From: Ciborinia camelliae
Taxonomy: Eukaryota > Ascomycota > Leotiomycetes > Helotiales > Sclerotiniaceae
DNA length: 64,000 nt
Direction: 5' to 3'
Assembly (NCBI GenBank): GCA_025890175.1
Contig: JANPYM010000013.1
Coordinates: 1,936,270 to 2,000,269, forward strand
A program made the translations under genes and the position numbers. The notes under the pieces were generated by a model. It was given only the letters and a program-made list of their open reading frames with translations, had not been told where the DNA came from and did no database searches. Below are positions 33,548 through 45,891 of the stretch, one piece after another. How positions within the stretch are numbered: the stretch's first letter is position 1; the number at the start of each line of letters is the position of its first letter.

Positions 33548-36438
33548 TCACCATGAGAACGTCATGAGCGCAGGGTTCAAGGCCAGCGGCAAAAGCAAAT
33601 GGCTAGTAGTAACGGTGACCATGGGTAGAATAGCAACGAAATCATTAATGCGCCAATCGAACGGGACGAAGGGAGCTGTGGCGAGAATGATCACGAGGGT
33701 AATACCCATGAGAGAGAAGATCATAGAAAACTTGAAACTTTTCAGAACTTTTGGCACCTCGATGAAAAAGTTACTGAACTCGGCTTCTTTGGATGTTGAA
33801 CCCCAGCTCATGTCGATTTCGAGCATGTGGGCAAGTAGTGCTTGCGAAACATGAAGCGACAACCCACCGAGGAAAATTGCCAACATAAAGGTCCACTTGA
33901 AGTTCTCGAAAAGGGCGTACATAAGACTTCGTTCGCCAACCCTGTATCGCATAACTGCCAAAGCGATGTTTCCGAGACCGTTGAAGACTATGACAATTGA
34001 GAACCAGACTTTCCAGGAATCGACGTAGTATTTGTCAAGGTATCCATTATACCATCCCATAGCGAAGTAGTTGGCAGTAGTCAAAATCCAGGCAGCTCCA
34101 ATCGCGTAGTACGTTCCGATATATGAGATGATTGTAACCTTCGAGGTGAATCGAATGTTGGAAAATAAGAAACTTCGGAAGAGAGGGGTGAATGGGCCTT
34201 TGTAAAACCACATACGGATCGGATGAAAGAGTAGCTCGTTGCAACCATATGCATACTTCTCCCATCTGGCAAGCTCATCATATACAGTCAATGACACACC
34301 CTCCTTGAATCCTTCACCAGCCCATGCAGCCAAGCGAATAATGTATCCATTAACCTGAAGACGGAGGGACATATCGAAATCTTCAGACACGTGAGATTCC
34401 GACCAGAACTTTTCGTATCCATCCTCGTCCTCATACGAAACCTGCTGAATGGCTGCCCATCTTAAAATAGCATTGTGACCGACGAAGGGAGCAACATCTC
34501 CATTGGAAACGGTATATCGAATAGCTGTATAAATTAAATTCGTGAAGAATGTGATACCGTTTTCGAAATAAGTATTGACAACTTGCATAACACCGGATGA
34601 GAATTGCATGATACCAACTTCGGGAGACTGTTCCATCTCGGAACAAGCATCTAGTAAACAATCCTCGGGGACACGAGTATCAGAGTCGACTAAAACAAGT
34701 CAGATGAGCCATTTCAGGAAGTTTAATTCAGACTTACTCAGCAAGATATAATCGCCAATGCGAATGTTTCCGTCAGCCCATGCACGTCCGTTGTCTTCTA
34801 AAGCTTCTGCAAGACATCTTCCGTACGCTTGTGCTTCGTCTGCTTGAGTCCAATCCAGAGGTCTTTGAATCAAAGACAGCTTTTCCTCGGTCATACAAGA
34901 GATGTGAAGTCCAAAATTCATATTGGAAGCCTGTGAAAAGTGGTAAGCATAATTGTTAAATTAAGAAATTAAGATTGCTCCTCGGAAGATTACGAATCCA
35001 CTCGGTGGTTTGTAGCATCAATGTTGCAATGAAAGCTTACTTTTTTGACTATCAAAGTATTAGTGAACCGGCCCCAATAATGTTTTCCACTTTTTTTTGG
35101 GGAAAAACTTACATTTTCCTTTCCTGGTGAAATTGTCTCCATGCTTTGGTCGAGCAGTCCATCCAATGCTGTGGTCAGCATAGAAGTCAATTCTCGCTTG
35201 GCGCTCCTCGGCGTCAATGATTTGAAGACCATCATCGTTGATAAACATGTTGGCTGAGCCACCCTGCAGTTCGTATGTGGAAATGGCCTGCTTGATTGAC
35301 TTGACCGTGGGTGCAATAACTGAATGCAATCCCTCTTTGTAAACTGGGCATTGGATTGTAATGTGTGGGAGGGTTCCATGAAGAATACGAGGTGGTGGAT
35401 TGGCGGAATAAAACTTGGAGTTGATACTCATCTGTCGTACAGGTCCAAAGAGCTGAGCTAGACAGCCAACGATGACCTGAGCAAAGAAAAGCGTGAAAAA
35501 CACCTGAACGGGCGTTAAAATTAAGAGTGCAAGGCGGGTGTATTTTCCGTCAACATCAGTCTCAATAGCCACTTGACGGATACCAGCACCCAAAGTTGTT
35601 ATGATCAGAACGATCGTAAGAGCAACCAGTACTGTATTTTGCAAGTGTAATCCACGCGTTTCTGGAACGGGATGACCACTCTCTTCATCGACTTCGATTA
35701 CACCTTGGCCCTTCTTCTCATCTTCCATGTCTTCTTCGTTTTTCCACACTAATTCCATCAATTCTGATTCAATCGCCTTGGCCCGTTGAACGAGATGTAA
35801 TGCTTCGTCATCCCATACAACAAGCAAAGCTTCAGATGCTACAAATGCCGCGAATTGTAACTTCCTCGCGCGAGGTAAATCTTCAATTGTTGGTAGAATC
35901 TGTATCCTGAGACCGTTGAGAAGGGGAACATCAATAGCATCTGGTGAGCATTGTAGAAAGGTCTTGATAACTCGAGAATTTACTGTCATTGCACACTAGA
36001 GGAATTAGCTTCTCGAAAGTAAAGACAGTCTTTAAAGGCTCTTACATGAACATTAAGAGCTGCACATGCTGAAGCAAAGGGAGAATTGCCCAATTGTGGT
36101 GGGCAAGCCATATATGTGTTTCTTGATTTCCTGAGCAGAACACCTTCTATTTCACCACTTCCATCACTGACCCAGAGATGTGAACATTGTTGTTGGTAAA
36201 GGTAGTTTACCATGACTTCATGCTTTATATCTTCCAGAAAGTTTGAGCTGGCGTGTGAGCGATTTGAGATGGAATTTCTTGCTGATGATGAGGAAGCAAA
36301 CCGGGTGATGGGGGGTTGAAGCTCCATGGCATCAATGTCTGCCTGTGGAATCATGGTAGGAACTGGTTTCTCACTCATACCAGGCGACGATTCAGCGCCC
36401 TCGGGCTTCTTTTCTTTGAAATATCTCCCGAAACCCAT
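33548..36438 (-). CDS. Family-2 glycosyltransferase, multi-pass membrane
   Basis: Five exons on the minus strand: 36438-36046, 35995-35113, 35048-35041 (8 nt), 34930-34738 and 34689-33548; 872 aa. A cytosolic N-terminal ~230 residues precede two hydrophobic segments (LVALTIVLIITTLGAGI; LLILTPVQVFFTLFFAQVIVG). The GT2 domain follows with HITIQCPVYKEG, FINDDGLQ (~381), the metal-binding DSDTR (~493), and SEDFD (~590) as catalytic acid region. At least five C-terminal membrane segments end in NPALMTFSW. The layout resembles processive synthases of the cellulose/hyaluronan type, which polymerise UDP- or GDP-sugars and export the chain. I see no QxxRW and no chitin-synthase signature, so the polymer is unknown. 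It probably acts at the plasma membrane in wall or surface glycan formation. Confidence 0.85.
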
Positions 36439-39400
36439 GGCGGCTGCGTTTTTGGTAGATGAACAGATACTCCAACGGTAGTTGGAAGAGGTTTATCTAA
36501 TCGGTGGTTGGATTTGACCTGATATTTCAGAAACGTGGAGAGGTGTTACGTGTGTAACGAGTGACTAGTTATCTCATCAGAAGAAGCTCGGAAATGACGA
36601 AGAGTGCTCCCAAAGGCTGCTGCATCTGACTAGCAATGGCAGGAAATAAGGCCTGGATATGAATACATACAGAGTATGTCAAGGATATCTGGGAACCTAA
36701 GCACCGCCTTGTAAATCTTTGAGATGCGCTTGTATAGTTACGCAGGGTATAGGGAAGGTGAGTTAATTAAAATTAACAATGAATGTGAAGAAAACAATCT
36801 GAGATGATCTTCAAAAGTGAAAGAGCACTGAAAAGATAGATGTTAAGAAATTGAAGGGAAAGGTTCAAGTTGATGAAGTCCTAGATGCTGTCGAATACAA
36901 GCTTGGACAATGTTTACCAGAGATAATGGACCCAAAGAGCAAAGCATTATACAGGGGGCATGAAAAGTCTTTCGCATCTAGAAGGTGATAGGCTTGCTCA
37001 AACCTTTTGGCGTAGTTCTTAATGTCGATCTAGTCGAGGGGAAATTCCTTGTTGATTCTTGGAGCCCGTGGCAATGCAGGAGACTAAACCTCGAAGGTTA
37101 ATAACTTCGCTGTAGGCGATTGTAAAGAAGAGAATGTGGAGAATTGGTCTAGGACATGGTAGACTTTTGTTCTTTGGGGTATTTTGCGCTTGCGATGATC
37201 AAGACTAGGTAGGTAGGTAGGTATGGAATCTTTTTCTTTTCCTCCGATCAATCGGAGGATAATACTACTAGGTATCTGTAATGTTTAGTTGCTAGGATAC
37301 TGCGCCATTCTCTGTGACACAACAAACGAAACGTTAATTGGCAATATTCCAGTCAGTATCGGGGAATCCGCAGACTTTTACAGGTATCCTATGATTCCTA
37401 TCGCATTTTCTTTTGATGGCTGAAATTAGTCCTGGTCGCCGTTTGCATTCACGTTCATATAAATTTGAAAGTGCATAAGCATGACAGCTCTCAATCGACA
37501 GTCAATTGATCATGCCCACCTTCATCTTCGTCGTCGAGAAGAAAAACGAAAAACTTATTTATGTGACCCGGCCGTGTAGATTACCGGTAATACTATAGAT
37601 TAAAAAGTATGTTCGTGCATTTGCATATCTGTATCCGCAAAAGAGATCTCAAATTGATGGGATTCTTGGTGTGTGATGTGGTGGATGTGTTGAATACTGA
37701 TGGTGAGGTGTGATGTGGTGTTGAGAGGTGAGGAGAGGTGAGGTGAGATGAGATGAGATCTGAGAGTACAGGGAATCAGGAGTGCTGTTGGTGCAATTGG
37801 TGCAATTGACAGGTAGTATCAGGATTAGCGATAGTATCAAGACATGGGCCCCCTCTCTCGGCATATTGGAGCCGTTTAAGGTTACTGTGAGATTAAATAT
37901 GATATTATATACCTAGTAGGTACCGATGCACAACATCGAACATTGAACCGTCTATTGAGGATCTAGTTACAAAATAGATCTTGTTCTGATCGCATGTTCG
38001 TCCTCCTCTTTCATAAATATCGAAGGAAAAACATCCTTATCCCTTCTCTGTTGAAATCCTTCAGATCCAATCCGTAAAACTTTATAACCTCACCTAGATA
38101 TAGTATCATAATATGCCCAGGTGAATAGGTAAGGTTATAAATGCTGTGAATGCTGTTATTGCCCAGGTGTACTTATCATTCATGAGGCCTCCAGAAATGA
38201 CTGTGCCATCCCGGTGGGTGATCTGATACCCCTGGAAAAGATGGAGAACCTAGAACGGCGTACCTACCCCTACCCCTTAAATTAGACAGCTGGAGGTACT
38301 AGGGGTAAGTAGGGACTAGGGGTAGGTACTAGGTAGGTAATAGATATCTTACCTACAAATAGTTACAGCAAGATATTATATCTTGATAATTCATAAATGG
38401 ATATGGATGAATATGATATCCCAAAGAGGAAATCACTGTTTACAAACGTCAATACATCTATTATCTACCTAGGTAGGGCTAGGTAGGGCTAGGTACTTTG
38501 TACAATTGATCTTCCCCCCAGTTGCAAACAAATCCCGCTAAGCCTTCCAGAGGTACAGTACGTACTTTGGATTCAAGCTATTATCACCCATGCCAAGACC
38601 GAACATCGATGCTTCCTTTCTTGAATTGATCTTCATAATAGTGGTTTGACAATTCCAACTTTTCCACTTGTAAGGATGCCCAGTAGTATACGAGCGAAGC
38701 ACTACCGAGCCCGTCTATTCCAAACATCCGATGTTTGGTTCATCTATCAAAGCACCTGGATACCATGCATAACGAGACCCCATCTCGTTCCTATCTCGTT
38801 CCTATTTTTAAGGTACGAGGGATATCTGACAAGCACATTGCAGCACAGACTGCCAGTGCCCATGTGTTGAGAAGATATCAACATCGAATTCTATAAGGGC
38901 ACGAGATTCACAGCTCAAAACTCAAACCTCAAAACTCAAAATACAATGTGCTCAATTCTAATTTCTATCAAGTACGAACACATCCCACTTTGCGTATAGA
39001 TGGATTCAATACTAAACTTCGGCGGCAGCCGTGCCCAACGAATTTCTACAAGCAATAGTCAATTCCACAAATATTGACCAATTTTGATGAAACAGCTACG
39101 CCAGCCATATCAACAATGGTTCAATTACCTACTGGAGTAAACACTCTTGAATAGCCAATTATGTTTTAGCACTTTGAAGTTTTCCACTTTTAATCTCTTC
39201 ATCGCTTCTTTTCTCCCCATTGTGCAAATAACAATCTACACATCGGTCATCTAGAACTTCGCTCGCTGGAAAGAATATTTACAAAGGCACCAGTGCGTCT
39301 TCCTATCATGTAGTGCGACTCTTTATGATTATTATTCTCGGGACGAGAGGGAGAATCCCCTCAATCTTGGCATCAACGTAATAAACAGGAAGACATTTCC

Positions 39401-41880
39401 ACGTGGGAATATCCCTTCCTTGCCACTTCGAGAAGGGAAGAAAGGAAGAAGACAAACGCCCCAAGCAAGCCAGCTGAGAGAAGTTCTCTAGCTTAGCATA
39501 TCGAAAGTTGGAGCCATCGATCTATTGGCACAGATTGAACAACGGCATGGGCTTGTTCGGCTTCAGCCATGGAGATGCGGTGTGGGCCAGGCGGTACACG
39601 ATTCTACGGCATTATTGAACGCATGATGCTTCCTGATGATTCTCTTCGTCTCTTCTGCCTGGTCTTCATAGCGTGTCTGGTCACTCGAGACACTTCCTGT
39701 ATACCATGTATACGGCATCCTCTACCACCATCCATCTCGGTACTATGTTATCATGGCGCTTGTACTGTACGACGTGGAAGATATTGAAATCCAACGCTGG
39801 TAAGCCACTGGATGTTACGATATCCTCGTACCATGTACCACGTACTGTGGCACATACCACGTACAACAAGTTTGTCTCCGGTCACCACGTGAATCAGGCT
39901 ACCAGTATACTATCCCACCCTAGTGGGTAGAATTCGGTTGGTACCACATAACCAAAGTACTGTCTTCCAAGACTTGTCTTGCCAAGTCGAGAGAGCAGAC
40001 TCTATCGCAACAAAGCTCAACTATTTCCTCCAAGTACTGCCAAGGAGAAAAAGAGAAAATCAATACCTCAACTCCTTTCTCATAGGTAGTCTATTAAACG
40101 ATTCTCTTGTCAAGTGTATCGGCACCAACTCAGTCTAGATAAACCTCAATTCTTTCGGCCAAAATTTTCACCTCTTAATAGAGTACAAATCCACTCATAA
40201 TATCTCGCCAAAAGCCACATCCCATAATCCAATCCAATCCAATCCAATCCTTTCCAATCCAATCCAAATCCAATCCACAAACCCAGCCCTGTCCTCCGCA
40301 CCACATACCCAAGAATTCCTTCCCTTTGAGTCCAGACAGACCACCATCACCATCAAATATCCACTGTATCCACTATATCCAATAAATCCAATAAATCCGT
40401 GCCACCGCAACCTGAACCCCACCTGCATCCCATCACACGAACCGCACCTCTTCTCTCGTGACACTGGCACGACGCACATCTCCATCCGGCGACCGGTCCG
40501 GCCCTCTGGATCTCGAACGCGCTTCCTTTTCTTTCTTGTTTGTACGCTTTTTGTTATACTATACCTAGGTTCCTACTTGTATATATGGATGTATATATGT
40601 ATGGATGTATATATGTATGTATGTATATACGTATGTATATATGTAATATGTTACATATATAAAAATTCTCATCATTTCTTCGTTTGATACCTGGGTATTA
40701 TATAATATCACCAAGGAGATGGGACGTGAAGTGAAGTAAAGTGATGTATATCGAGATTTTGGTTCTTTGGGGATTGAGCTGTGATATGATATGTATGTAG
40801 AAGGTCTATTAATTATTAATGATATCTAGGTAGAATTTCATACATACATACATACATACATACATATCTAACAAACCCCAAATCATCCCAAATCATCCCA
40901 TCCCATTCTATTAATCCATATTCCCCATAATAATAAAAATAACAACAATGATAAATCCCGCGCATACAAAGTCCAGACATACATACACCATTGAATATTT
41001 CCCACCGACAAGGAAAGAAAGATATCGACTTTCATCTTCCGCCTAAAGTATCCCCTTCCCTCCCCTCTTTTCCCTTCTCTCCAATCTCCTCTGCAGTTTC
41101 TGCATATCCTCTTACCTCTCACCTCTCACCTCACCTCTCTACCAATCGTCCGTACTGCAATACTGCAAGTACCTAATTATTTATCCGGGGATCTGAATCT
41201 TATCTTACATACCTATATATATATATATATATATATATAGATTGAACAAATAACAAATAACACCATGTAGGATAGAATAAAACATCATGCCATATCATAT
41301 CATATCATATCATATCATGTAAGATACCTACCTACCTATCTATCTATCTATCTATAGAAACCGAGTATAATAATAAATTTCTTTTCTCTTCCCTTCCCTT
41401 TCCTTCCATACCTATCCAATATCTATCCATACATACATACATACATAATCCCGAAAACCCAGCACAGAAAGAAAATCTTATCCAAGCATCCATACTCATA
41501 CTCATACTCATACTCATAATCATTCATTACCTACTTACCTTCCTTACCTTACCTTACCTTACCTAGATGAAAATTAAATCCTACGAATAGGCTATAGCAA
41601 AAAGAGTGCTCGCTCTAATTATTCCCTAAGGTAGTAAAGGTACTGTTTATTGGCGTTCTGGATTTCTAAGGTGTATGATGTAGCGAAGGTACCTATCTAC
41701 TTACCTACCTACACGTGGAACTCACGCTTGCTTGCGTATATTGTATAGGTATATGTATATGTATAGGTAGGTAGGTAGGTAGATTGTGGTTGATGTAATG
41801 TAGGTAGTATCTGGGTAATTAGTATTAGGGCGGGGGGGGAGGTATGATATTTATATTATTGTTTAAAATAATAATAAGAA
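36439..41880. other. Gene-poor region, first half (GT2 promoter side)
   Basis: I find no supportable gene. The first kilobase probably contains the GT2 promoter. Notable pieces: the everted CCG-N6-CGG palindrome at 37241-37258; (AGGT)n at 37206-37223; GAGGTGAG-type repeats at 37690-37760; CTAGGTAGGG repeats near 38467-38492; (AATCC)n at about 40227-40275; (ATGT/ATGG)n at 40585-40645; (CATA)n at 40843-40866 and about 41433-41447; (TA)n at about 41213-41238; (ATCAT)n near 41288-41318; (CTAT)n near 41336-41355; and (ACTCAT)n near 41492-41518. Confidence 0.65.
37241..37258. promoter_or_regulatory. Everted CCG-N6-CGG palindrome upstream of GT2
   Basis: CCTCCGAT-CA-ATCGGAGG is an 18-bp palindrome with a two-base centre, about 800 bp upstream of the glycosyltransferase start codon. 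Spaced CCG/CGG triplets are the typical targets of fungal Zn2Cys6 factors. The sequence is certain; its role is inference. Confidence 0.3.
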
Positions 41881-41890
41881 TGTTGAATGA

Positions 41891-42236
41891 AAATAGATAT
41901 GAATAAGTATGAATAAGTATAAATAAATATGAATAGGTATGAATAGATATGAATAAATATAAATAAATATAAATAAGTATGAATAAATATAAATAAATAT
42001 AAATAAATATAAATAAATATAAATAGATATAAATAGGTATAAATAGGTATAAATAAATATAAATAGGTATAAATAGATATAAATAGGTATAAATAGATAT
42101 AAATAGATATAAATAAATATGAATAGATATGAATAGATATGAATAGGTATAAATAAGTATGAATAGGTATGAATAGGTATGAATAGGTATAAATAGGTAT
42201 GAATAGGTATGAATATGAATATGAATATGAATATGA
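41891..42236. repeat. 10-bp minisatellite, ~34 copies
   Basis: The unit is RAATARRTAT, repeated without spacer for about 340 bp and ending in GAATAT hexamers. Copies vary at positions 1, 6 and 7 only (G or A). A 10-bp unit shifts frame each copy, so apparent 128- and 139-residue Tyr/Ile/Phe/Leu-rich frames on the minus strand are repeat artefacts, not genes. Confidence 0.95.
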
Positions 42237-45200
42237 AAGCAAGAAGAGATGATACCGATTTAAGCCGCGAGTGATTCAACATTCACGAATAGGTACCTCG
42301 AATACTTTGCAGAAAAAATAGAATAATCCGCATGAGTCAAGACACAAAGTCGGTAGGTAGGGAGGTAGGTAGGGAGGTAAAATTCAGGTGATACACCGGC
42401 CAGCTTCAGCTTCAGCTTCAGATTTCACATCACCGGGGAAGTTGAACGTGATGTTTTCACTCGGGGAACCGCGTAGGGAATGTGGAAAGAAAGCCATGGA
42501 AATTGAGTGCATTGCTTGTATACAAGTTTCGGAGACATATTCCGATTTGGCAGTATCTCGAGTCGAGGAAGATGAGTGGGTATTCCACTTTCGATATTGT
42601 CATGACTTATGGAGATGGAGATTATATTTGGTGAGTGATTCTTATCATCGAGGATGTGTAGTCTTCCTAATTTTCGTATGGTATATGGAAAACAACCCGA
42701 TGGTTATTTGCAGGGCATTGCAGATGTGTTGACTCTGGGATTCATGGATTTTCTTGAGCGTAGATTACTTCAGAGGAGTTTGTGCAGACGAATCTGACGG
42801 TGACACGGGGGTGTTATATCAAAGTTTGAAAGCTCGCATGTGCAGGATTGAATTCTAAATCATATTATATTGTTTAGATGTCTTGGCCAAAGTGACAAAA
42901 GTAGTTGTCAGATATTGAAGATGAATGAACGTGCTTGGATTGCAGACGTTTCCCTCGGGGAATGGCATAAGAAGGACATCCATCCCAATCAATACATTTA
43001 AGCCGCAAAGCATTTAAAGCATGGAGATATCACTACAAATAACGCCAATAATAGATACCCATGCACTAGCATAGCATAGCACGTGAAAAGCGTCTTGAAA
43101 TTGAGTTAACGGAACGGGAAGGAGCTGCGGGCGGCAAGGGCCGAGCGCACGAAACATCACCTGCATTGACACTAACCTAAACGAAGTACGAGGGAGAGGT
43201 GTGCTATCCCTTGAGATAACATGGGGCTGTGTAGTGCTCTTCTCAACTGGGGATTTGAGAATGGGTCAAAGTACCATCATCATGTGACCCTGAAGAAGTC
43301 GGGAATTTTTGACTTTAATCGAAATTGAATCGGATGATTACTCATATTTCTCCAATCCATTGATAAATCCAAAAAGGGGGAACGGTAGAAAATGATAATA
43401 AAAATAATAAGAAAATGTATAGGTAAGAGGAAAATTGATATAGAGTGAAGTGTATTTCCGGGAAGAGACAGCTGTGGAGTTATTGTATCGCTACTAGTAG
43501 CTGGTAACGGGCTTCACTCCAAGCTAGGCAGGGAGCAATAAGTTTGGGGGTTATTTCTTGAAAGCAGAGAGAAAGATTTTCTATAATAGTAGGTAGCTGT
43601 AGGTGCCCGAGCTACGGCTTATCCGAGAGATGATCAGATATTTCATTTCATCAAAGTAGTCTGAAGGCCCGTCCGGTTAACTAATACCGTATGTATACTG
43701 TGATCCGATGTTTGTATCCATAGCGGAAGCGTGAGCTCTGTTGTGCATTCATTGAGACCAAAAATGGTTTAGAGCAGGTCTGAAGATCTAGAGAATAAAT
43801 TTTGAAGCCGAGTAAGAAGGCCTAAATGATAGAAGGATTTTTTAAAGAGAATGTATAAAGTACGAGTAGGTTATTCGCTTCTTAAGATTCCAAAATTCTT
43901 CAATCTGAGTCTTTAGGTTCAAATAAAGACAGTTATCGGAGAATAATTTGATGATTTTCCACATGATTTTTGATCTTAGCCTAGGTAAGATTCCCTACAA
44001 CCAAGTAGGCAGTAAAAATTAAAAACAAGCGAGCGGCTGAAGACCCTGATAGTACTTAAAACGGTTAGAGTCTGTTGGATAAGGGACTTAGCACCTACAT
44101 GTAACATGGGGATTGATCGATCGACACCGGGAAGGGAAAGGAAGGGTCTGGTACAATAAGGATAAGTGGAACGATCCGATCGTGGCATCAATGGCTATAA
44201 CATGAGTTTTCCAATTGTTCATCTACTATTCTAGTTCCCGAGACTAAACCATTTGATTGTATTGTATTTATTTACGAAATCACGAGCCATAAGGTTTGAA
44301 CGCGTGCTGAAAACACCTGGGCAAGGATGGTATTGTGCCTGTGCCTGGTGGATGAAGATATCCTAACCTCTTGTAGTGTAAAGGGGTGAAGAGAAGTTTC
44401 GAAAGCCAATATTTGCTAAGGTTTAAGCTTTAACATATCATTTCATTTCATTTCTTGACAGGATGATCGAGAGGGGATCGAGAGCTCTACCTAGCATCTT
44501 GATAGAGTGGACCTTGACCCTTGAAAATGACAACTGCCTACTAGGTAGGTATGTCAGGTCACAACTGACAATTTGATAGACAAGAAGCATTGTGATATGA
44601 TGTGGCGAGAGAAAGTTGAAAGAAGGAGGTACAGCTGGAGTACCTATACACACACATCACACATCATACATGTGAGTTTCTGCAGGTAACCGTCTCGTAT
44701 CTTGTACCGGTACTACCTACCTTTCTTTATCTTTTTTCCCTCCAGTAAATTTCCACATTCTTCCTCAGTTAAACATCTAAAATGATGAGTTTGATTAAGT
44801 GGTTAGCGTTTGACTGCTCCCTGAGTAACACCCGACCTGTGCATCCAATGGATGGATGAGGTTTGCCTTCTCTCTTTGGTCCTTTGGCCCTTTTCTTTTT
44901 TTCTTCTTTTGGGTTAGATCTAGATCTAGTTTGTTGATACCATACCTAGTTTACTATTGTGGCAGGACCCACGGTTTGTACTTTCCTTGGTTAGGTAAAT
45001 GTTAAGTAAATGGTAAGATACCTGCCGAACTACCTACCTACCTAGGAGGCATCCTCAGAGTCAGAGTTAAGGTCAGAGCTATCAATACCTAGGTAGTTCT
45101 ATACTATACTCAATTATCTATACTCAATTACCCCACAGCCGACCATGTCTCTAAATGGTCAAATGGTCAAATCATCAAATCATCAAATCATCTTTTGGTA

Positions 45201-45891
45201 AGATTACAATACAATACAATACAATACATTAATGCGAGGTACTCGAGTAGTACATACCTACGTACAAGAGTGAAATATCTTTTCCACCGCTATGATCTTC
45301 AATTTACTTTTCCCTCGATTTGATCAATATTATCAAAGCTACTGGGTGTCTAGTAAGTAAGGAACGTACCTGGTACCTAGAACCTAGGTAGCAACTCATG
45401 CAAGTGCCAAGGCCCAGATGAAGCTGAAGAGAAGAGAAGAAAAGGGAAGAAGATCTTAAAGTTTCCGTCTATAATCTACCTAGGATTCAGTCATCATCGA
45501 AAGCAAACCTCAATCATCCGCCCTCTCTATCTTCATCTTCATCTTTCAACTTTCAAGGAAATACCTATACCCATACCCACTCAGATGAAAACGGAACCCA
45601 ACCAATCATATCGTATGCACTCAGCAAATCCGTTGGTCTCCTCTTAATAGCATCTCTTACCTTATTAGACTTTTATTCCTTCACATTCAAGATAAGAATC
45701 ACAAGATCATCCATCAAAATACCCATTTCTCTACAATTCTTCTCCTTCTATCTATTTTCACTTTCCAGACTTGATAACACTCGTTTTCGAAACTATCCAA
45801 TTCAGTTTCTTAGTCATAACTGTACCCTCTCCTTCGATATCCTAATATTTAATAATTTTCGAGCAAATCTTTCCTTCTCCGAGCACACGAA
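42237..45891. other. Gene-poor region, second half (GH16 promoter side)
   Basis: I see no supportable gene. Repeats include (GGTAGGGA)n near 42352-42378, CTTCAG x3-4 near 42400-42420, TAGATCTAGATCTAG near 44918, ATCAAATC/ATGGTCAA units near 45155-45195 and (ACAAT)n near 45205-45228. The last ~400 bp are CT-rich and precede the GH16 start, so they probably form its promoter and 5' leader. Confidence 0.6.

Noticed and set aside
33548..36438. Chitin synthase as name for the GT2 gene
   Set aside because: The QxxRW motif and other chitin-synthase signatures are missing; only the general GT2 motifs and membrane layout are present.
41856..42282. Two long minus-strand frames of 128 and 139 codons rich in Tyr, Ile, Phe and Leu
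   Set aside because: They exist only because the 10-bp repeat unit contains no stop in those frames; the sequence is a minisatellite.
42388..42732. Open frame of 114 codons with several Cys and a GTG start
   Set aside because: No upstream ATG, no recognisable Cys/His spacing, and it starts inside a CTTCAG repeat; not supportable.
44790..44830. AGTGGTTAGCG resembling a tRNA D-arm
   Set aside because: No B box or acceptor stem follows within 80 bases.
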